Source of the DNA: Streptomyces sp. NBC_01264
GTDB taxonomy: Bacteria > Actinomycetota > Actinomycetes > Streptomycetales > Streptomycetaceae
Assembly: GCF_026340675.1 (NCBI RefSeq)
Contig: NZ_JAPEOX010000001.1
Location: 4,836,001-4,900,000 of the forward strand
Direction: 5' to 3'
DNA: 64,000 bases
The notes beneath the pieces were generated by a model, which made no database searches, was not told where the DNA came from, and was given only the letters and a program-made list of their open reading frames with translations. The translations under genes were made by a program, and so were the position numbers. How positions within the stretch are numbered: position 1 is the first letter of the stretch; each line of letters begins with the position of its first letter. This document shows positions 33,455 to 41,881 of this stretch, in pieces.

Positions 33455-33485
33455 AAGGGGTGCCCCTCAATGAGGGGCACCCCTT
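33455..33485. terminator. Element-borne terminator of tRNA-Ser(TGA) and int
   Basis: A near-perfect palindrome with 15-bp arms (AAGGGGTGCCCCTCA and complement) and a single-base centre. It lies 28 bases from the tRNA 3' end and about 90 past the int stop, so it can end both transcripts. Confidence 0.75.
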
Positions 33486-33512
33486 CTGATCAGCGCGTTG
33501 TCTGACCTGCAT

Positions 33513-33569
33513 GCGGTGGGTGTGGGATTTGAACCCACGGTGACTCGCGCCACGACGGTTTTCAAGACC
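33513..33569. repeat. attR of AICE (57-bp direct repeat)
   Basis: Identical to 21563-21619. It covers the 3' part of tRNA-Ser(TGA) from discriminator to anticodon stem, so integration leaves a complete tRNA gene. Confidence 0.95.
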
Positions 33570-33598
33570 GTTCCCTTAGGCCGCTCGGGCAACCCACC
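33514..33598 (-). tRNA. tRNA-Ser(TGA)
   Basis: Minus-strand class II tRNA: acceptor GGTGGGT/ACCCACC, discriminator G, anticodon loop CTTGAAA (anticodon TGA, reading UCA/UCG), long variable arm and T loop GGTTCAAATCC. CCA is not encoded. It serves as the integration target of the AICE. Confidence 0.95.
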
Positions 33599-33683
33599 TG
33601 GCGGGTACAGAGTACCGGGCGGTGGGCGTGGGCGGCGCTGGGGATTCCCGGGTCATCGGCGATCGCCGTGAGGTGCTCCGCGG

Positions 33684-34742
33684 TCAGGTGGTGAGGAGGA
33701 CGCCCGCGTACGAGGCTCCGGCCACGACCACCCACGCCGCGAGGCCCAGGAGGGCGGCCCGGCCGCCGGTACGGGACAGGGTGGGCAGGTGGACCGCGCT
33801 GCCCAGGCCGAACAGGGCGGCGGCCAGGAGCAGTTCCTGTGCGGTGTGCGCCCCTTCCAGCGCCATGTCGGGCAGTATCCCGGTGGCACGCAGCGCGGCC
33901 GCTGCGAGGAACCCGGCCACGAACAGCGGTACCGGAGCCGGGCGGCGGCCCGAGGACGTGCGTGCTCCGCGCCGGCGGGCCCGTACCGAGAAGGCCACCG
34001 CCGCGACCAGCGGGGCCAGCAGCGCCACGCGCATCAGCTTGACCAGCACCGCCTCTCCGAGGGCGCCGGGGCCGGCCGTCTGGGCCGTCGCCACCACCTG
34101 GCCGACGTCGTGGACGCTCGCGCCCACCCAGCGGCCGAAATCCGGGTCCGAGAGGCCGAGGGGGGACTGGAGGAGCGGGAGTACGGCGATGGCGAGGGTC
34201 CCGCACAGGGTGACCAGGGCCACCGAGGAGGCCACGTCCTCCTCGTCACTGCCCGACACCTGACTCACGGCACCGATGGCCGAGGCCCCGCAGATCGAGT
34301 ACCCGGTGGCGATCAGCAACGGCTGGTCACCGGGGAGTCCGAGCCGCCGGCCGAGCCAGAGGGTGCCGAAGAAGGTCGCCGCCACCACCCCGGCCACCAT
34401 CGCCACGGTGGCCCAGCCCAGCCGGAGCACCTCATCCAGCCCCAGCGCCAGGCCCAGCAGGACGATGCCGATCCGCATCAGGCGACGCCCGGCCAGGGAG
34501 AGTCCCGGGCGCGCAGGGCCGCGTACGAAGCCCCGTAGGCCGGGGAGGTGGGCCGCGGCGATGCCGAGCACCACCGACACCGTCAGCATCGGCGCCCAGG
34601 GCACCAGCCGGTGCACCGACCAGGCGACCAGGACTCCGGCCGCCGCGAGGCCCAACCCGGGCCAGGACGACGATGTTTCACGTGAAACATCGACCGGAAC
34701 CGTTGATCCCGCCCCGCGCACCGGACGGTTCAGGATGGCCAT
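33684..34742 (-). CDS. YeiH/UPF0324-family putative sulfate or sulfonate exporter
   Basis: A 352-residue membrane protein with about nine or ten helices. YeiH signatures include GIVLLGLALGLDEVLRLGW, GYSICGASAIGAVSQV and GASVHDVGQVVATAQT, all in the expected order. The gene overlaps the cysteine dioxygenase stop codon by one base (TGATG), so the transporter is co-translated with a cysteine-oxidising enzyme. Export of oxidised sulfur products is a reasonable inference. Its N-terminal segment DVSRETS is encoded by a parS site. Start ATG 34742. Confidence 0.87.
   Translation of the reverse strand: MAILNRPVRGAGSTVPVDVSRETSSSWPGLGLAAAGVLVAWSVHRLVPWAPMLTVSVVLGIAAAHLPGLRGFVRGPARPGLSLAGRRLMRIGIVLLGLALGLDEVLRLGWATVAMVAGVVAATFFGTLWLGRRLGLPGDQPLLIATGYSICGASAIGAVSQVSGSDEEDVASSVALVTLCGTLAIAVLPLLQSPLGLSDPDFGRWVGASVHDVGQVVATAQTAGPGALGEAVLVKLMRVALLAPLVAAVAFSVRARRRGARTSSGRRPAPVPLFVAGFLAAAALRATGILPDMALEGAHTAQELLLAAALFGLGSAVHLPTLSRTGGRAALLGLAAWVVVAGASYAGVLLTT
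34675..34688. promoter_or_regulatory. parS (inside the YeiH coding region)
   Basis: A perfect GTTTCACGTGAAAC palindrome within codons 18-24 of the YeiH-like gene, translated as part of VSRET on that strand. Confidence 0.93.
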
Positions 34743-35296
34743 CAGTCGGTCGGGAGGGAGTAGACGCGGCGGACACTGCTGCCCAGGCGTACGACGTCGG
34801 CGCCGTAGACGTGGAGGGATATCGCCTTCGTACGACAGGAGTTGCGGACCTTGTGGATGTCGCCGGGCGGGGCGAACCCGCAGACGTCACCGGGGCCGTT
34901 GACCACGTGCTCGGTCGCCACCAGCCGGGCCCCGGTGGTGGCCGTGGCGGGGGCGAGGCGGTAGCGGAGCTCGCTCTCCTCGCCCTCGTGGACCCCGGCC
35001 ACGCACCACGAGACGTGGTCGTGGATGGCGGTCTCCTGGCCCGGCAGCCAGACCAGGGCCACCACGGAGAAGCTGCCGTCCGGCTCCGCGTGCAGCACGT
35101 GCTGCCGGTAGCGGTCGGGGTGCCCCTCGCTCTGCCCGGCGGTGAGCAGACCGGGCATTCCCAGGTGCGGGGCGAGGCGTTCACCGACCAGGTAGGCGGT
35201 CAGGTCGGGGGCCAGTCCCCGGTCCACGACCATACGGATCTCACTGACGAGGGCGGCCGTCCTCGCGGTCGTGCGGGCCGGCGTGGTGGTGGTCAT
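34742..35296 (-). CDS. Cysteine dioxygenase family protein
   Basis: A 184-residue cupin. The iron site is visible in TAIHDHVSWCVAGVHEGEE (H-x-H) and the late His in DIHKVRN. The aligned Cys lies in SWC, next to the pocket. These enzymes convert cysteine to cysteine sulfinate with O2. It is the first gene of a two-gene operon with the YeiH-like transporter. Start ATG 35296. Confidence 0.87.
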   Translation of the reverse strand: MTTTTPARTTARTAALVSEIRMVVDRGLAPDLTAYLVGERLAPHLGMPGLLTAGQSEGHPDRYRQHVLHAEPDGSFSVVALVWLPGQETAIHDHVSWCVAGVHEGEESELRYRLAPATATTGARLVATEHVVNGPGDVCGFAPPGDIHKVRNSCRTKAISLHVYGADVVRLGSSVRRVYSLPTD

Positions 35297-35405
35297 AGGG
35301 GGAGCGTCGGGGAACCCACCCATCACGTCCAACGACAGTTATGAGCTGAAATCCCAAGACCGGCTTATGGGTTGGGGGAGGTGCGGGAGCATCCGGCCGA
35401 GCGGT

Positions 35406-36311
35406 TCAGCAGCCGACGCGGTTCGAGGCGGCCTGCCTCAGCGCCTCCAGCACCACCGCCGTCGCCGGGACCCGCAGATGGTCGCGGTACACGTGTGCGG
35501 CGATGTGGCGGCGGGCGGCCGGCTGCAGGGCCCGCCCGCACACCTTGCTCAGCGAGAGCGAGGGCAGCACCAGCGCGGGCATCATGGCCACGCCCAGCCC
35601 CTGTGCGACCAGGCTCTGGACGACCAGGTTGTCGTCGGTGGCGAACCGGATGTCGGGGACGAAGCCGAGCCCCGCGCATTCGTGCAGGAGGTTCGCCCGG
35701 CAGCGCGGGCAGCCGGCGATCCACCGCTCCTCGGAGAGGTCCGCGAGGTGCACGGCCCGCCGCCGGGCCAGCGGGTGCCCGGTCGGCAGCAGCACCGTCA
35801 GCTGATCCTCCATGAGCCTGACCTCGGCGACCTCCTCCGGCACCTCCTCGTGCAGGCCGGGATAGGTGAAGGCCAGGGTGATGTCGCACTCGCCCCGCTC
35901 CAGCCTGCGCAAGGAGTCCGGGGGCTCCCCCTCCAGCAGCTCGACCTGGATGCCCGGATGCTCCTTGGCGAGGCTGCTCAGGGCTTCCGGGACCAGGGTG
36001 ACGTTGGCGCTGGGGAAGCCGCACAGCCTGACGCGGCCGGTGCGCAGCCGGGCGTACGCCTTCAGCTGCGCCTCGGCGGCGGAGAGGCTGCCGAGGATGG
36101 TCTCGGCGTGCCGGGCCATGGACTCCCCGGCCTCGGTGAGCTGCATGCGGCGTCCCACGCGGGTGAACAGCGGGGTGCCCACGGCGCGTTCGAGCGCCTT
36201 CATCTGCTGGGTGATCGCGGGCTGGGTGTACCCGAGGACCCGGGCGGCGGCCGAGTAGGACCCCGAGGCGACCACCTCGTGGAACGTCCGTATGTGCCGC
36301 GAATCGAACAC
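35406..36311 (-). CDS. LysR-family transcriptional regulator
   Basis: A 301-residue LTTR. Winged helix residues 1-60 (FHEVVASGSYSAAARVLGYT, QPAITQQMKALERAVG), linker helix, then a periplasmic-binding-like effector domain (about 90-295: GRVRLCGFPSANVTLVPEAL, FVPDIRFATDDNLVVQSLVA). A Cys pair CPRCRA sits in the effector domain at about 195 and might sense redox or metal. I start at GTG 36311 (VFDSRHIRTFHEV). It is upstream of, and co-oriented with, the cysteine dioxygenase operon, with a 109-base gap, and may control it. Confidence 0.88.
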   Translation of the reverse strand: MFDSRHIRTFHEVVASGSYSAAARVLGYTQPAITQQMKALERAVGTPLFTRVGRRMQLTEAGESMARHAETILGSLSAAEAQLKAYARLRTGRVRLCGFPSANVTLVPEALSSLAKEHPGIQVELLEGEPPDSLRRLERGECDITLAFTYPGLHEEVPEEVAEVRLMEDQLTVLLPTGHPLARRRAVHLADLSEERWIAGCPRCRANLLHECAGLGFVPDIRFATDDNLVVQSLVAQGLGVAMMPALVLPSLSLSKVCGRALQPAARRHIAAHVYRDHLRVPATAVVLEALRQAASNRVGC

Positions 36312-36430
36312 GGTCGAAGCATAAGCGGACGTTGGGAGGGGCCGCAGGCACAATCGCGCCTACGGCCCCTCACCATCAAGCCAGTTGGTCCTGCCGCCCG
36401 CCGGGCCGGCCCGTGCGCAGCGGCCGGCCG

Positions 36431-37981
36431 CTACTTGTCGCCGACCCGCGAGCCGAGCGTGATGTCCACCGTCGTCGGCTTGCCGCCGCGCAGGTAGGTC
36501 AGCTTCACCGTGTCGCCCGGCTTGTACGTCCAGATCTCGCTGATCAGGGTCGGGCCGCTGTCGATCGGCTTGCCGCCGAACTCGGTGATGACGTCGCCGG
36601 GCTTGAGACCCGCCTTGCCGGCGGGGCCGGCCGGGTCGACCAGGTCGTTGGCCGAGGCGCCCGACTCGGAGATCTTCGCGCCGTCGGTCTTGGCCGCGAG
36701 GTCCACGGAGACCGAGATCACCGGGTAGACCGGCTTGCCCGTCTTGATCAGCGATTCGGCGACGTTCTTCGCCTGGTTGACCGGGATGGCGAACCCGAGG
36801 CCGATGGAGCCGGCCTGGCCGCCGCCGAAGCCGCCGTTGCCGGCCGACTGGATCGCGGAGTTGATGCCGATGACCGCGCCGCGGCCGTCGAGCAGCGGAC
36901 CGCCGGAGTTGCCCGGGTTGATCGAGGCGTCCGTCTGGAGGGCGCTCATGTACGAGTTCTTGCCGCCGGAGCCGTCGCCCGAGGCGACCGGGCGGTTCTT
37001 GGCACTGACGATTCCGGTGGTGACCGTGTTGGACAGGCCGAACGGAGCACCGATCGCGATGGTCGAGTCGCCGACGGCGACCTTGTCCGAGTCGCCGAGG
37101 GGCAGCGGCTTGAGCCCGGACGGCGGGTTCTTCAGCTTGATGACGGCGACGTCGTACCCCTGGGCCCGGCCGACGACCTCGGCCTCGTACTTCTTGCCGT
37201 CGGAGAAGGTCGCGCTGAGCTTGCCGCCGTTGGCCGCGGAGGCGACCACGTGGTTGTTCGTGAGGATGTGGCCCTGCTGGTCGTAGACGAACCCGGTGCC
37301 GGTGCCGCCCTCGCCGTCGCCGGCGGAGGCCTCGATGGTGACGACGCTGGGCAGCGCGCCCGCGGCCAGGCCCGCGACCGAGGTGGGATCGCGCTTGAGG
37401 TCCTTGGGCGTGATGCCCGCGCTGACCGTGGTCGAGCCGGAGCCGTCGGTGCTGCGGTCGGCGGCCCAGTAGCCGACGCCGCCGCCGACGCCGCCCGCGA
37501 TGAGCGCCGCCGCGAGCACGCCCGCGATCAGGCCGCCCTTGCCCTTCCGCTTGGGCTGCGGGGCTCCGTCGGTGCCCAGGGGCACGCCCCAGCCGCCACC
37601 GCCACCGCCGTGGCTGGCCCCGTACGCGGGAGCAGCGGGCGGCGGGGGCGGCCAGCCCTCGGCTCCCATCGCCTGCGGCGCGGGAGCGGGGGCGCCGGCG
37701 TAGGCCGGGGTGACGGGCGGGACCGGGTTCTCGGCGTACGCGGGAGCCGGGTACGCGGCCGGGGCCGGGGCCTGGGCCGCCTGGGTCTGCGGGAGCTGCT
37801 GGGTCGGCTCGGCGCCGGGCGCGGGCGTCGGCGGCAACTGCTGCGTCACCGGCTCCGCGGGCGTCGGCGCGGCGGGCGCGGCATGCGCGGCCGGCGCGGC
37901 GTCGACGGGCGCGGCCACCGGGGGTACGGGCGGAGCCGCGGGGGGTGTCGGGGCCGCGGTGCCCTCGTTCTCGGTGCTCAC
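36431..37981 (-). CDS. HtrA/DegP-like membrane-anchored serine protease with PDZ domain
   Basis: A 516-residue S1C protease. A 150-residue Pro/Ala cytosolic tail precedes one transmembrane helix (GGLIAGVLAAALIAGGVGGG, about 155-175). The extracellular trypsin domain has His in LTNNHVVAS (about 242), Asp in GYDVAVIKL (about 277) and Ser in NPGNSGGPLLDG (about 356). One PDZ domain follows (about 425-510: GPAGKAGLKPGDVITEFGGK). It should handle misfolded or stress-exposed proteins outside the membrane. The tail repeats QQLPPTP/QQLPQTQ. Monocistronic. Confidence 0.93.
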   Translation of the reverse strand: MSTENEGTAAPTPPAAPPVPPVAAPVDAAPAAHAAPAAPTPAEPVTQQLPPTPAPGAEPTQQLPQTQAAQAPAPAAYPAPAYAENPVPPVTPAYAGAPAPAPQAMGAEGWPPPPPAAPAYGASHGGGGGGWGVPLGTDGAPQPKRKGKGGLIAGVLAAALIAGGVGGGVGYWAADRSTDGSGSTTVSAGITPKDLKRDPTSVAGLAAGALPSVVTIEASAGDGEGGTGTGFVYDQQGHILTNNHVVASAANGGKLSATFSDGKKYEAEVVGRAQGYDVAVIKLKNPPSGLKPLPLGDSDKVAVGDSTIAIGAPFGLSNTVTTGIVSAKNRPVASGDGSGGKNSYMSALQTDASINPGNSGGPLLDGRGAVIGINSAIQSAGNGGFGGGQAGSIGLGFAIPVNQAKNVAESLIKTGKPVYPVISVSVDLAAKTDGAKISESGASANDLVDPAGPAGKAGLKPGDVITEFGGKPIDSGPTLISEIWTYKPGDTVKLTYLRGGKPTTVDITLGSRVGDK

Positions 37982-38217
37982 AGCGCTCTCTCCTCGTCAC
38001 ACACGGCTTCAGAAATACGGGCGATATCGGTCCGACTGAACGTTCGACGTGCCGTACAAGTTCCTGGGCAAAGCCTTTCCCATGCCCCGTCAGAGCACTG
38101 TAAGCCGGACCTGTGAGTCTCCCCCATCCTTTATCTCCGACATTTCGGGCGCATCCCCAGAAGCACGCACCGCGCCTTCCAAGACACCGGAGCCCTTCTC
38201 GGTGGCACCATGAGCCG

Positions 38218-39018
38218 GTGACCCACGCAATGCCGCGCACCATCCAGGTCGTCGCCCACCGCGGCGCCTCGGAGGATGCCCCCGAACACACGCTGGCGGC
38301 CTACCGCAAGGCCATCGAGGACGGGGCCGACGCCCTCGAATGCGATGTCCGGCTCACGGCCGACGGCCACCTGGTCCTGGTCCACGACCGGCGGGTGAAC
38401 CGCACCTCCAACGGCCGGGGCGCCGTCTCCGCCCTGGAGCTGGCCGATCTCGCCGCCCTCGATTTCGGCTCGTGGAAGGACCGGGAGGAGTCCCCCGACT
38501 GGGACGCGGACCCCGAGCGGACCTCCGTGCTCACCCTGGAGCGGCTGCTGGAGCTGGTCGCGGACGCCGGGCGGCCGGTACAGCTGGCGATCGAGACGAA
38601 GCACCCGACCCGCTGGGCCGGACAGGTGGAGGAGCGCCTGCTCTTCCTCCTCAAGCGCTTCGCACTGGACGCCCCGCCCGCCGAGGGGCCGCACCCGGTC
38701 CGGGTGATGAGCTTCTCCGCGCGCTCCCTGCACCGGATGCGGGCGGCCGCGCCCACGGTCCCGACCGTGTACCTGATGCAGTTCATCTCGCCCCGGATGC
38801 GGGACGGGCGGCTGCCGGCCGGAGTGCGGATCGCCGGGCCGGGCATGCGGATCGTGCGCAACCACCCGGGCTTCATCCGCAAACTTCAGGCCGCGGGGCA
38901 CTCCGTTCACGTATGGACCGTGAACGATCCGGAAGATGTTCAGCTCTGCGCTGATCTGGGCGTGGAAGCGATCATCACGAACAGACCGCGGCAGGTTTTG
39001 TCACAGCTGGGTCGCTGA
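38218..39018 (+). CDS. Glycerophosphodiester phosphodiesterase
   Basis: A 266-residue TIM-barrel GDPD. Catalytic HRG and Glu are in VVAHRGASEDAPEHT; the metal acid pair is in ALECDVRLTADGHLVLVHD, followed by the second His and LAIETKHP. The end reads VHVWTVNDPEDVQ. It splits glycerophosphodiesters to glycerol-3-phosphate and an alcohol. No signal peptide, so intracellular. GTG 38218 (VTHAMPRTIQ) is preferred to ATG 38230; ribosome sites are weak for both. Divergent from the HtrA gene. Confidence 0.9.
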   Translation: MTHAMPRTIQVVAHRGASEDAPEHTLAAYRKAIEDGADALECDVRLTADGHLVLVHDRRVNRTSNGRGAVSALELADLAALDFGSWKDREESPDWDADPERTSVLTLERLLELVADAGRPVQLAIETKHPTRWAGQVEERLLFLLKRFALDAPPAEGPHPVRVMSFSARSLHRMRAAAPTVPTVYLMQFISPRMRDGRLPAGVRIAGPGMRIVRNHPGFIRKLQAAGHSVHVWTVNDPEDVQLCADLGVEAIITNRPRQVLSQLGR

Positions 39019-39189
39019 CATCCCCTTTTGCGCATCCGTCCCACGCGAAACACCCGTTACGGGGTGTGCACCGGCGCATCCACTCCGCGTTCGGTCGCCG
39101 TGAATGCGTCAGCGGGCGCCGGTCCGACGGTTTCCGGTCCAGGCCATTGGGGCATCCAGACCATGCGTGGGGCTAAGGAGGTTCCGGGG

Positions 39190-39705
39190 GTGGCGTTGAT
39201 GGTGGCACAGGAAGTGCCCACGTCGTCGTGCATGGACGTGTCCCATGGTCCTGCGGGCGTGGGCGAGGCGAGGCACAGGATGCGCGAGCAGTTGCGCATC
39301 AGCGGGGTGTCCGAATCGATCGTGGATGACGCCGTTCTGATCCTTTCCGAACTGCTCAGCAACGCCTGCCGGCACGGCAGACCGCTGGGCGCACGGGAGA
39401 TCGGTGACGGCGGCATACGCGCGTCGTGGCGCGTCGACAAGGCGGGGCGGCTGACGGTCGAGGTCACGGACGGCGGCGGGCCCACCCGCCCGGTCCCGGC
39501 CAAGCCCTCGGTCACCGCACGGGGCGGGCGGGGGCTGACCATCATCAGCGCCCTGGCCCAGGACTGGGGTGTCCGGGACGGAGCGGCGGGTGAGGTCACC
39601 GTCTGGGCGACCGTTGCCTGTGGGGCCCGGCACGAGGATTTCGCTACGCGCGTTGCGCCCCCGGCGATCGATTTCAGTACGGCCTTCGACGTGTCGGATA
39701 CCTGA
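39190..39705 (+). CDS. ATP-binding protein, RsbW/anti-sigma-factor type
   Basis: A 171-residue GHKL ATPase. N box [14 protein letters not shown]1 [13 protein letters not shown]2 [16 protein letters not shown]. The start is taken at GTG 39190 because AAGGAGG lies seven bases before it; ATG 39199 is an alternative. Such short proteins act as serine kinases or anti-sigma factors in Streptomyces partner-switch networks. No sigma or anti-anti-sigma gene is adjacent. Confidence 0.87.
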   Translation: MALMVAQEVPTSSCMDVSHGPAGVGEARHRMREQLRISGVSESIVDDAVLILSELLSNACRHGRPLGAREIGDGGIRASWRVDKAGRLTVEVTDGGGPTRPVPAKPSVTARGGRGLTIISALAQDWGVRDGAAGEVTVWATVACGARHEDFATRVAPPAIDFSTAFDVSDT

Positions 39706-39860
39706 TCCGACCGGTCCCCGACCGCGGGTGGACGGATGGCGGCCGTCCGGGAGCGCACGCCGACCGTGCTCCCGGCCGCACCCCACCGGTTGTGGCGGTA
39801 CGAACGGCTAGGCTCGCGCCCAGACCGACGCCGTACCGCCGCAACCGGGAGACACCCACG

Positions 39861-40835
39861 ATGGCCAAGAAGCGCCCCGCCGCGAAGTCCGCAAAGCCGC
39901 AGCTCAACAACGGGGAGATCCCGGTGGTGGGCGCCCGCGAGCCCTGCCCCTGCGGATCCGGGCGCCGTTACAAGGCCTGCCACGGCGCGGCCGCCGCGCA
40001 CGCCGTGACCGAGCACGTGGCCCGCCCGTTCGAGGGCCTGCCCGGCGAGTGCGACTGGGTGGCGCTGCGCGAGCTCGTCCCCGCCGCCACCGTGCCGCTC
40101 ACCCTCAAGGGCGGACTGCCCGAGGGCGTCCCCTCCGTCACGCTGGTGACGGTGCTCCCGCTGGCCTCGCCGGCGCTGCGCCGCGAGGACGGCTCCGTCC
40201 TGCTCGGCCTGCAGAACGACTCGACCAGCGGCGACCTCGCCCGGGACATGGCCGACACCCTGGAGCGCGCGCTCGTGGCCGAGCCCGGCACCGTCGTCGC
40301 GGCCCGCCGGGTTCCGGCCGAGGGTCCGCGACTTCAGGATCTCCTGTCCGCGGACGGCGGTTTCGAGCCGGTTGTGCACAGCGGGTTCGAATTCTGGATT
40401 CCGGAGGCGGAGAGCGCCCAGAACACCTCCCCGGAGGTCGCCGCCTCCCTGGAGCGCGCCAACGCCGCCGCCATCCCGACCGTCAAGCTGACCGGCGTCG
40501 ATGCCGCCTACTGGTGCGAGACCCCGGACAAGAACCACCTGCGCTGGGTCATGCCGCACCCCGAGGAGAAGCTGCTCGACGCGCTCGCGCGGCTGTCCGC
40601 CGCAGGCACGTCCTCGCTCGGCGAGGGCACCAAGCTGGTCGGTTCCTTCCGCGCCCACGGTCTGATGGTCCCCGTCTGGGACCTGCCGACCGGAGTCTCG
40701 GCCGAGGACGTGGAGAAGCCCGCGGCCGAGCTCGCGGAGCGGCTCGCCACGGCCCTCGCCACCGACGCTCCGCTGACCACGGAGGAGCGCCGGGCACGCG
40801 GCGGCCTCACCAACCGCCAGGTCACGCTCAGCTGA
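39861..40835 (+). CDS. SEC-C motif protein, DUF5926 family
   Basis: A 324-residue cytosolic protein. The N-terminal lysine/alanine tail leads to the SEC-C zinc motif [15 protein letters not shown] (residues 32-45), followed by the DUF5926 region ([41 protein letters not shown]). SEC-C is the SecB/nucleic-acid-binding knuckle of SecA tails, so a role in protein targeting or RNA binding is possible. Function not established. A 12-bp hairpin follows the stop codon. Confidence 0.85.
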   Translation: MAKKRPAAKSAKPQLNNGEIPVVGAREPCPCGSGRRYKACHGAAAAHAVTEHVARPFEGLPGECDWVALRELVPAATVPLTLKGGLPEGVPSVTLVTVLPLASPALRREDGSVLLGLQNDSTSGDLARDMADTLERALVAEPGTVVAARRVPAEGPRLQDLLSADGGFEPVVHSGFEFWIPEAESAQNTSPEVAASLERANAAAIPTVKLTGVDAAYWCETPDKNHLRWVMPHPEEKLLDALARLSAAGTSSLGEGTKLVGSFRAHGLMVPVWDLPTGVSAEDVEKPAAELAERLATALATDAPLTTEERRARGGLTNRQVTLS

Positions 40836-40839
40836 CCGG

Positions 40840-40867
40840 GTGGCCGGCCCGTTCGCGGGCCGGCCAC
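40840..40867 (+). terminator. Terminator of the DUF5926 gene
   Basis: Perfect 12-bp arms GTGGCCGGCCCG and complement with the stable tetraloop ttcg, starting four bases after the stop codon. Confidence 0.8.
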
Positions 40868-40984
40868 ACGCGTCGCGGGAGGCCCCTCCCGAGGAGCGGG
40901 GGGAAGGGCCGGGCAGAGGTCACCGACGACCTGCCACCGGTGACCGGAGTCACAACTCCCGCTAATCGCCTGCAAATCGGTGTC

Positions 40985-41085
40985 CGAATATCAGAGATCG
41001 AATTTGCGAACAGGCGATCTCTTGTTACCGTTCTTGTAGCCCGGTCGCTGGTGCATCCCCCGTCGCCAGCGACCGGGCCCTTGAT
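40985..41085 (+). ncRNA. Candidate small RNA in the DUF5926 downstream gap
   Basis: The DUF5926 gene already has its own terminator, yet a second, stronger 13-bp hairpin (GCCCGGTCGCTGG and complement, 41039-41078) followed by TTGATTTT lies 170 bases further on. Just before it is another stem (AGAGATCG...CGATCTCT, 40992-41022) in locally AT-rich DNA. An independent short transcript ending here would explain the second terminator; no promoter can be assigned confidently. Confidence 0.35.
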
Positions 41086-41098
41086 TTTCCGGTGACGC

Positions 41099-41731
41099 TC
41101 AACCGTCACCCAGTACCGGTGAGTTGCTCCCGGACCGCAGGAGCAGGGCTCCTTCATCATCCGGAACTGCAAACTCCGCTACGGCCGAGTAGTCCGCCGG
41201 AACTCCGGCCGACTCCTCCCTCGGCGTCTCGCACAGCCCCGGTTCGTCGCCCGCGCCGACCGCACAGCGGATCTGCACCGTCCGCCCCGCCGGACCCATC
41301 ACCGTGAGCACCGCGTCGAGCGCGCGGCCGCTGGTGTTCCGGTAGTAGCTGCGCCCCCACGTCCGGCCCTCGCCCGACAGGACGCACGTCTGCGCCTCCA
41401 CCCCCTGCGGGGAGGACAGTTCGGGTCCGCAGCGGGCGTCCGTACGCGGCTGCTCGGCCGGGCCCGGGCGGGCCGGCGCCGCGGCGGGTGCCGGCGTACG
41501 GGACCGGCCCGGCGCGGAACTCGCTCCCGAACCGCGCGAATCGGCGGAGTCCCCGGACGCGGATCTGCCCGGAGCATCCCCGGACGCGTGCCCGAGGCCG
41601 AAGGTGGAGAGCAAGCCGCCACCCTTTCCATCGCTCTGACCGGCGAAATCCGGCCCGGCGATCGCTCCCGCCAGCGGGAGCGACAAGATGATCAACACAC
41701 CGGCGCCGATACCGATCAGGCGGAGATTCAT
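41099..41731 (-). CDS. Membrane-anchored hypothetical protein
   Basis: A 210-residue protein. MNLRLIGIGAGVLIILSLPL is an N-terminal membrane anchor or uncleaved signal; a long Ser/Ala/Pro/Gly linker (residues 35-100) leads to a small beta-rich extracellular domain (GRSYYRNTSGRALDAVLTVM, VQIRCAVGAGDEPG, ADYSAVAEFAVPDDEG). Three cysteines (RCGPELSS, AQTCVLSG, IRCAVG plus LCETPRE) may form disulfides. Family not recognised. Start ATG 41731. Confidence 0.75.
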   Translation of the reverse strand: MNLRLIGIGAGVLIILSLPLAGAIAGPDFAGQSDGKGGGLLSTFGLGHASGDAPGRSASGDSADSRGSGASSAPGRSRTPAPAAAPARPGPAEQPRTDARCGPELSSPQGVEAQTCVLSGEGRTWGRSYYRNTSGRALDAVLTVMGPAGRTVQIRCAVGAGDEPGLCETPREESAGVPADYSAVAEFAVPDDEGALLLRSGSNSPVLGDG

Positions 41732-41881
41732 TCGCCGAAGATAGCGATGCGGGAATGGGGCACGGAGATCCCCGCGCCCAATTCCCTTGGAAACTCGTCT
41801 CGCTGACACCCGTACGAGTGATCTGCCAGTACGCGCACCCCAGTACGCGCACCCCAGCACACGAACCTCAGCACACGAACC

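Larger units (their letters stand above)
21563..33569. mobile_element. Actinomycete integrative and conjugative element (AICE) in tRNA-Ser(TGA)
   Basis: About 11.95 kb between 57-bp att repeats, plus the second repeat. It encodes integrase and excisionase at the tRNA end, a PrimPol and SF3 helicase for replication, an FtsK-type transfer ATPase, an SpdB-like spread protein and several small AICE-typical genes. It also has a GntR regulator and one cargo methyltransferase. All key genes are intact, so it looks functional. The single ATPase-mediated transfer of double-stranded DNA is established for this class. Confidence 0.93.
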
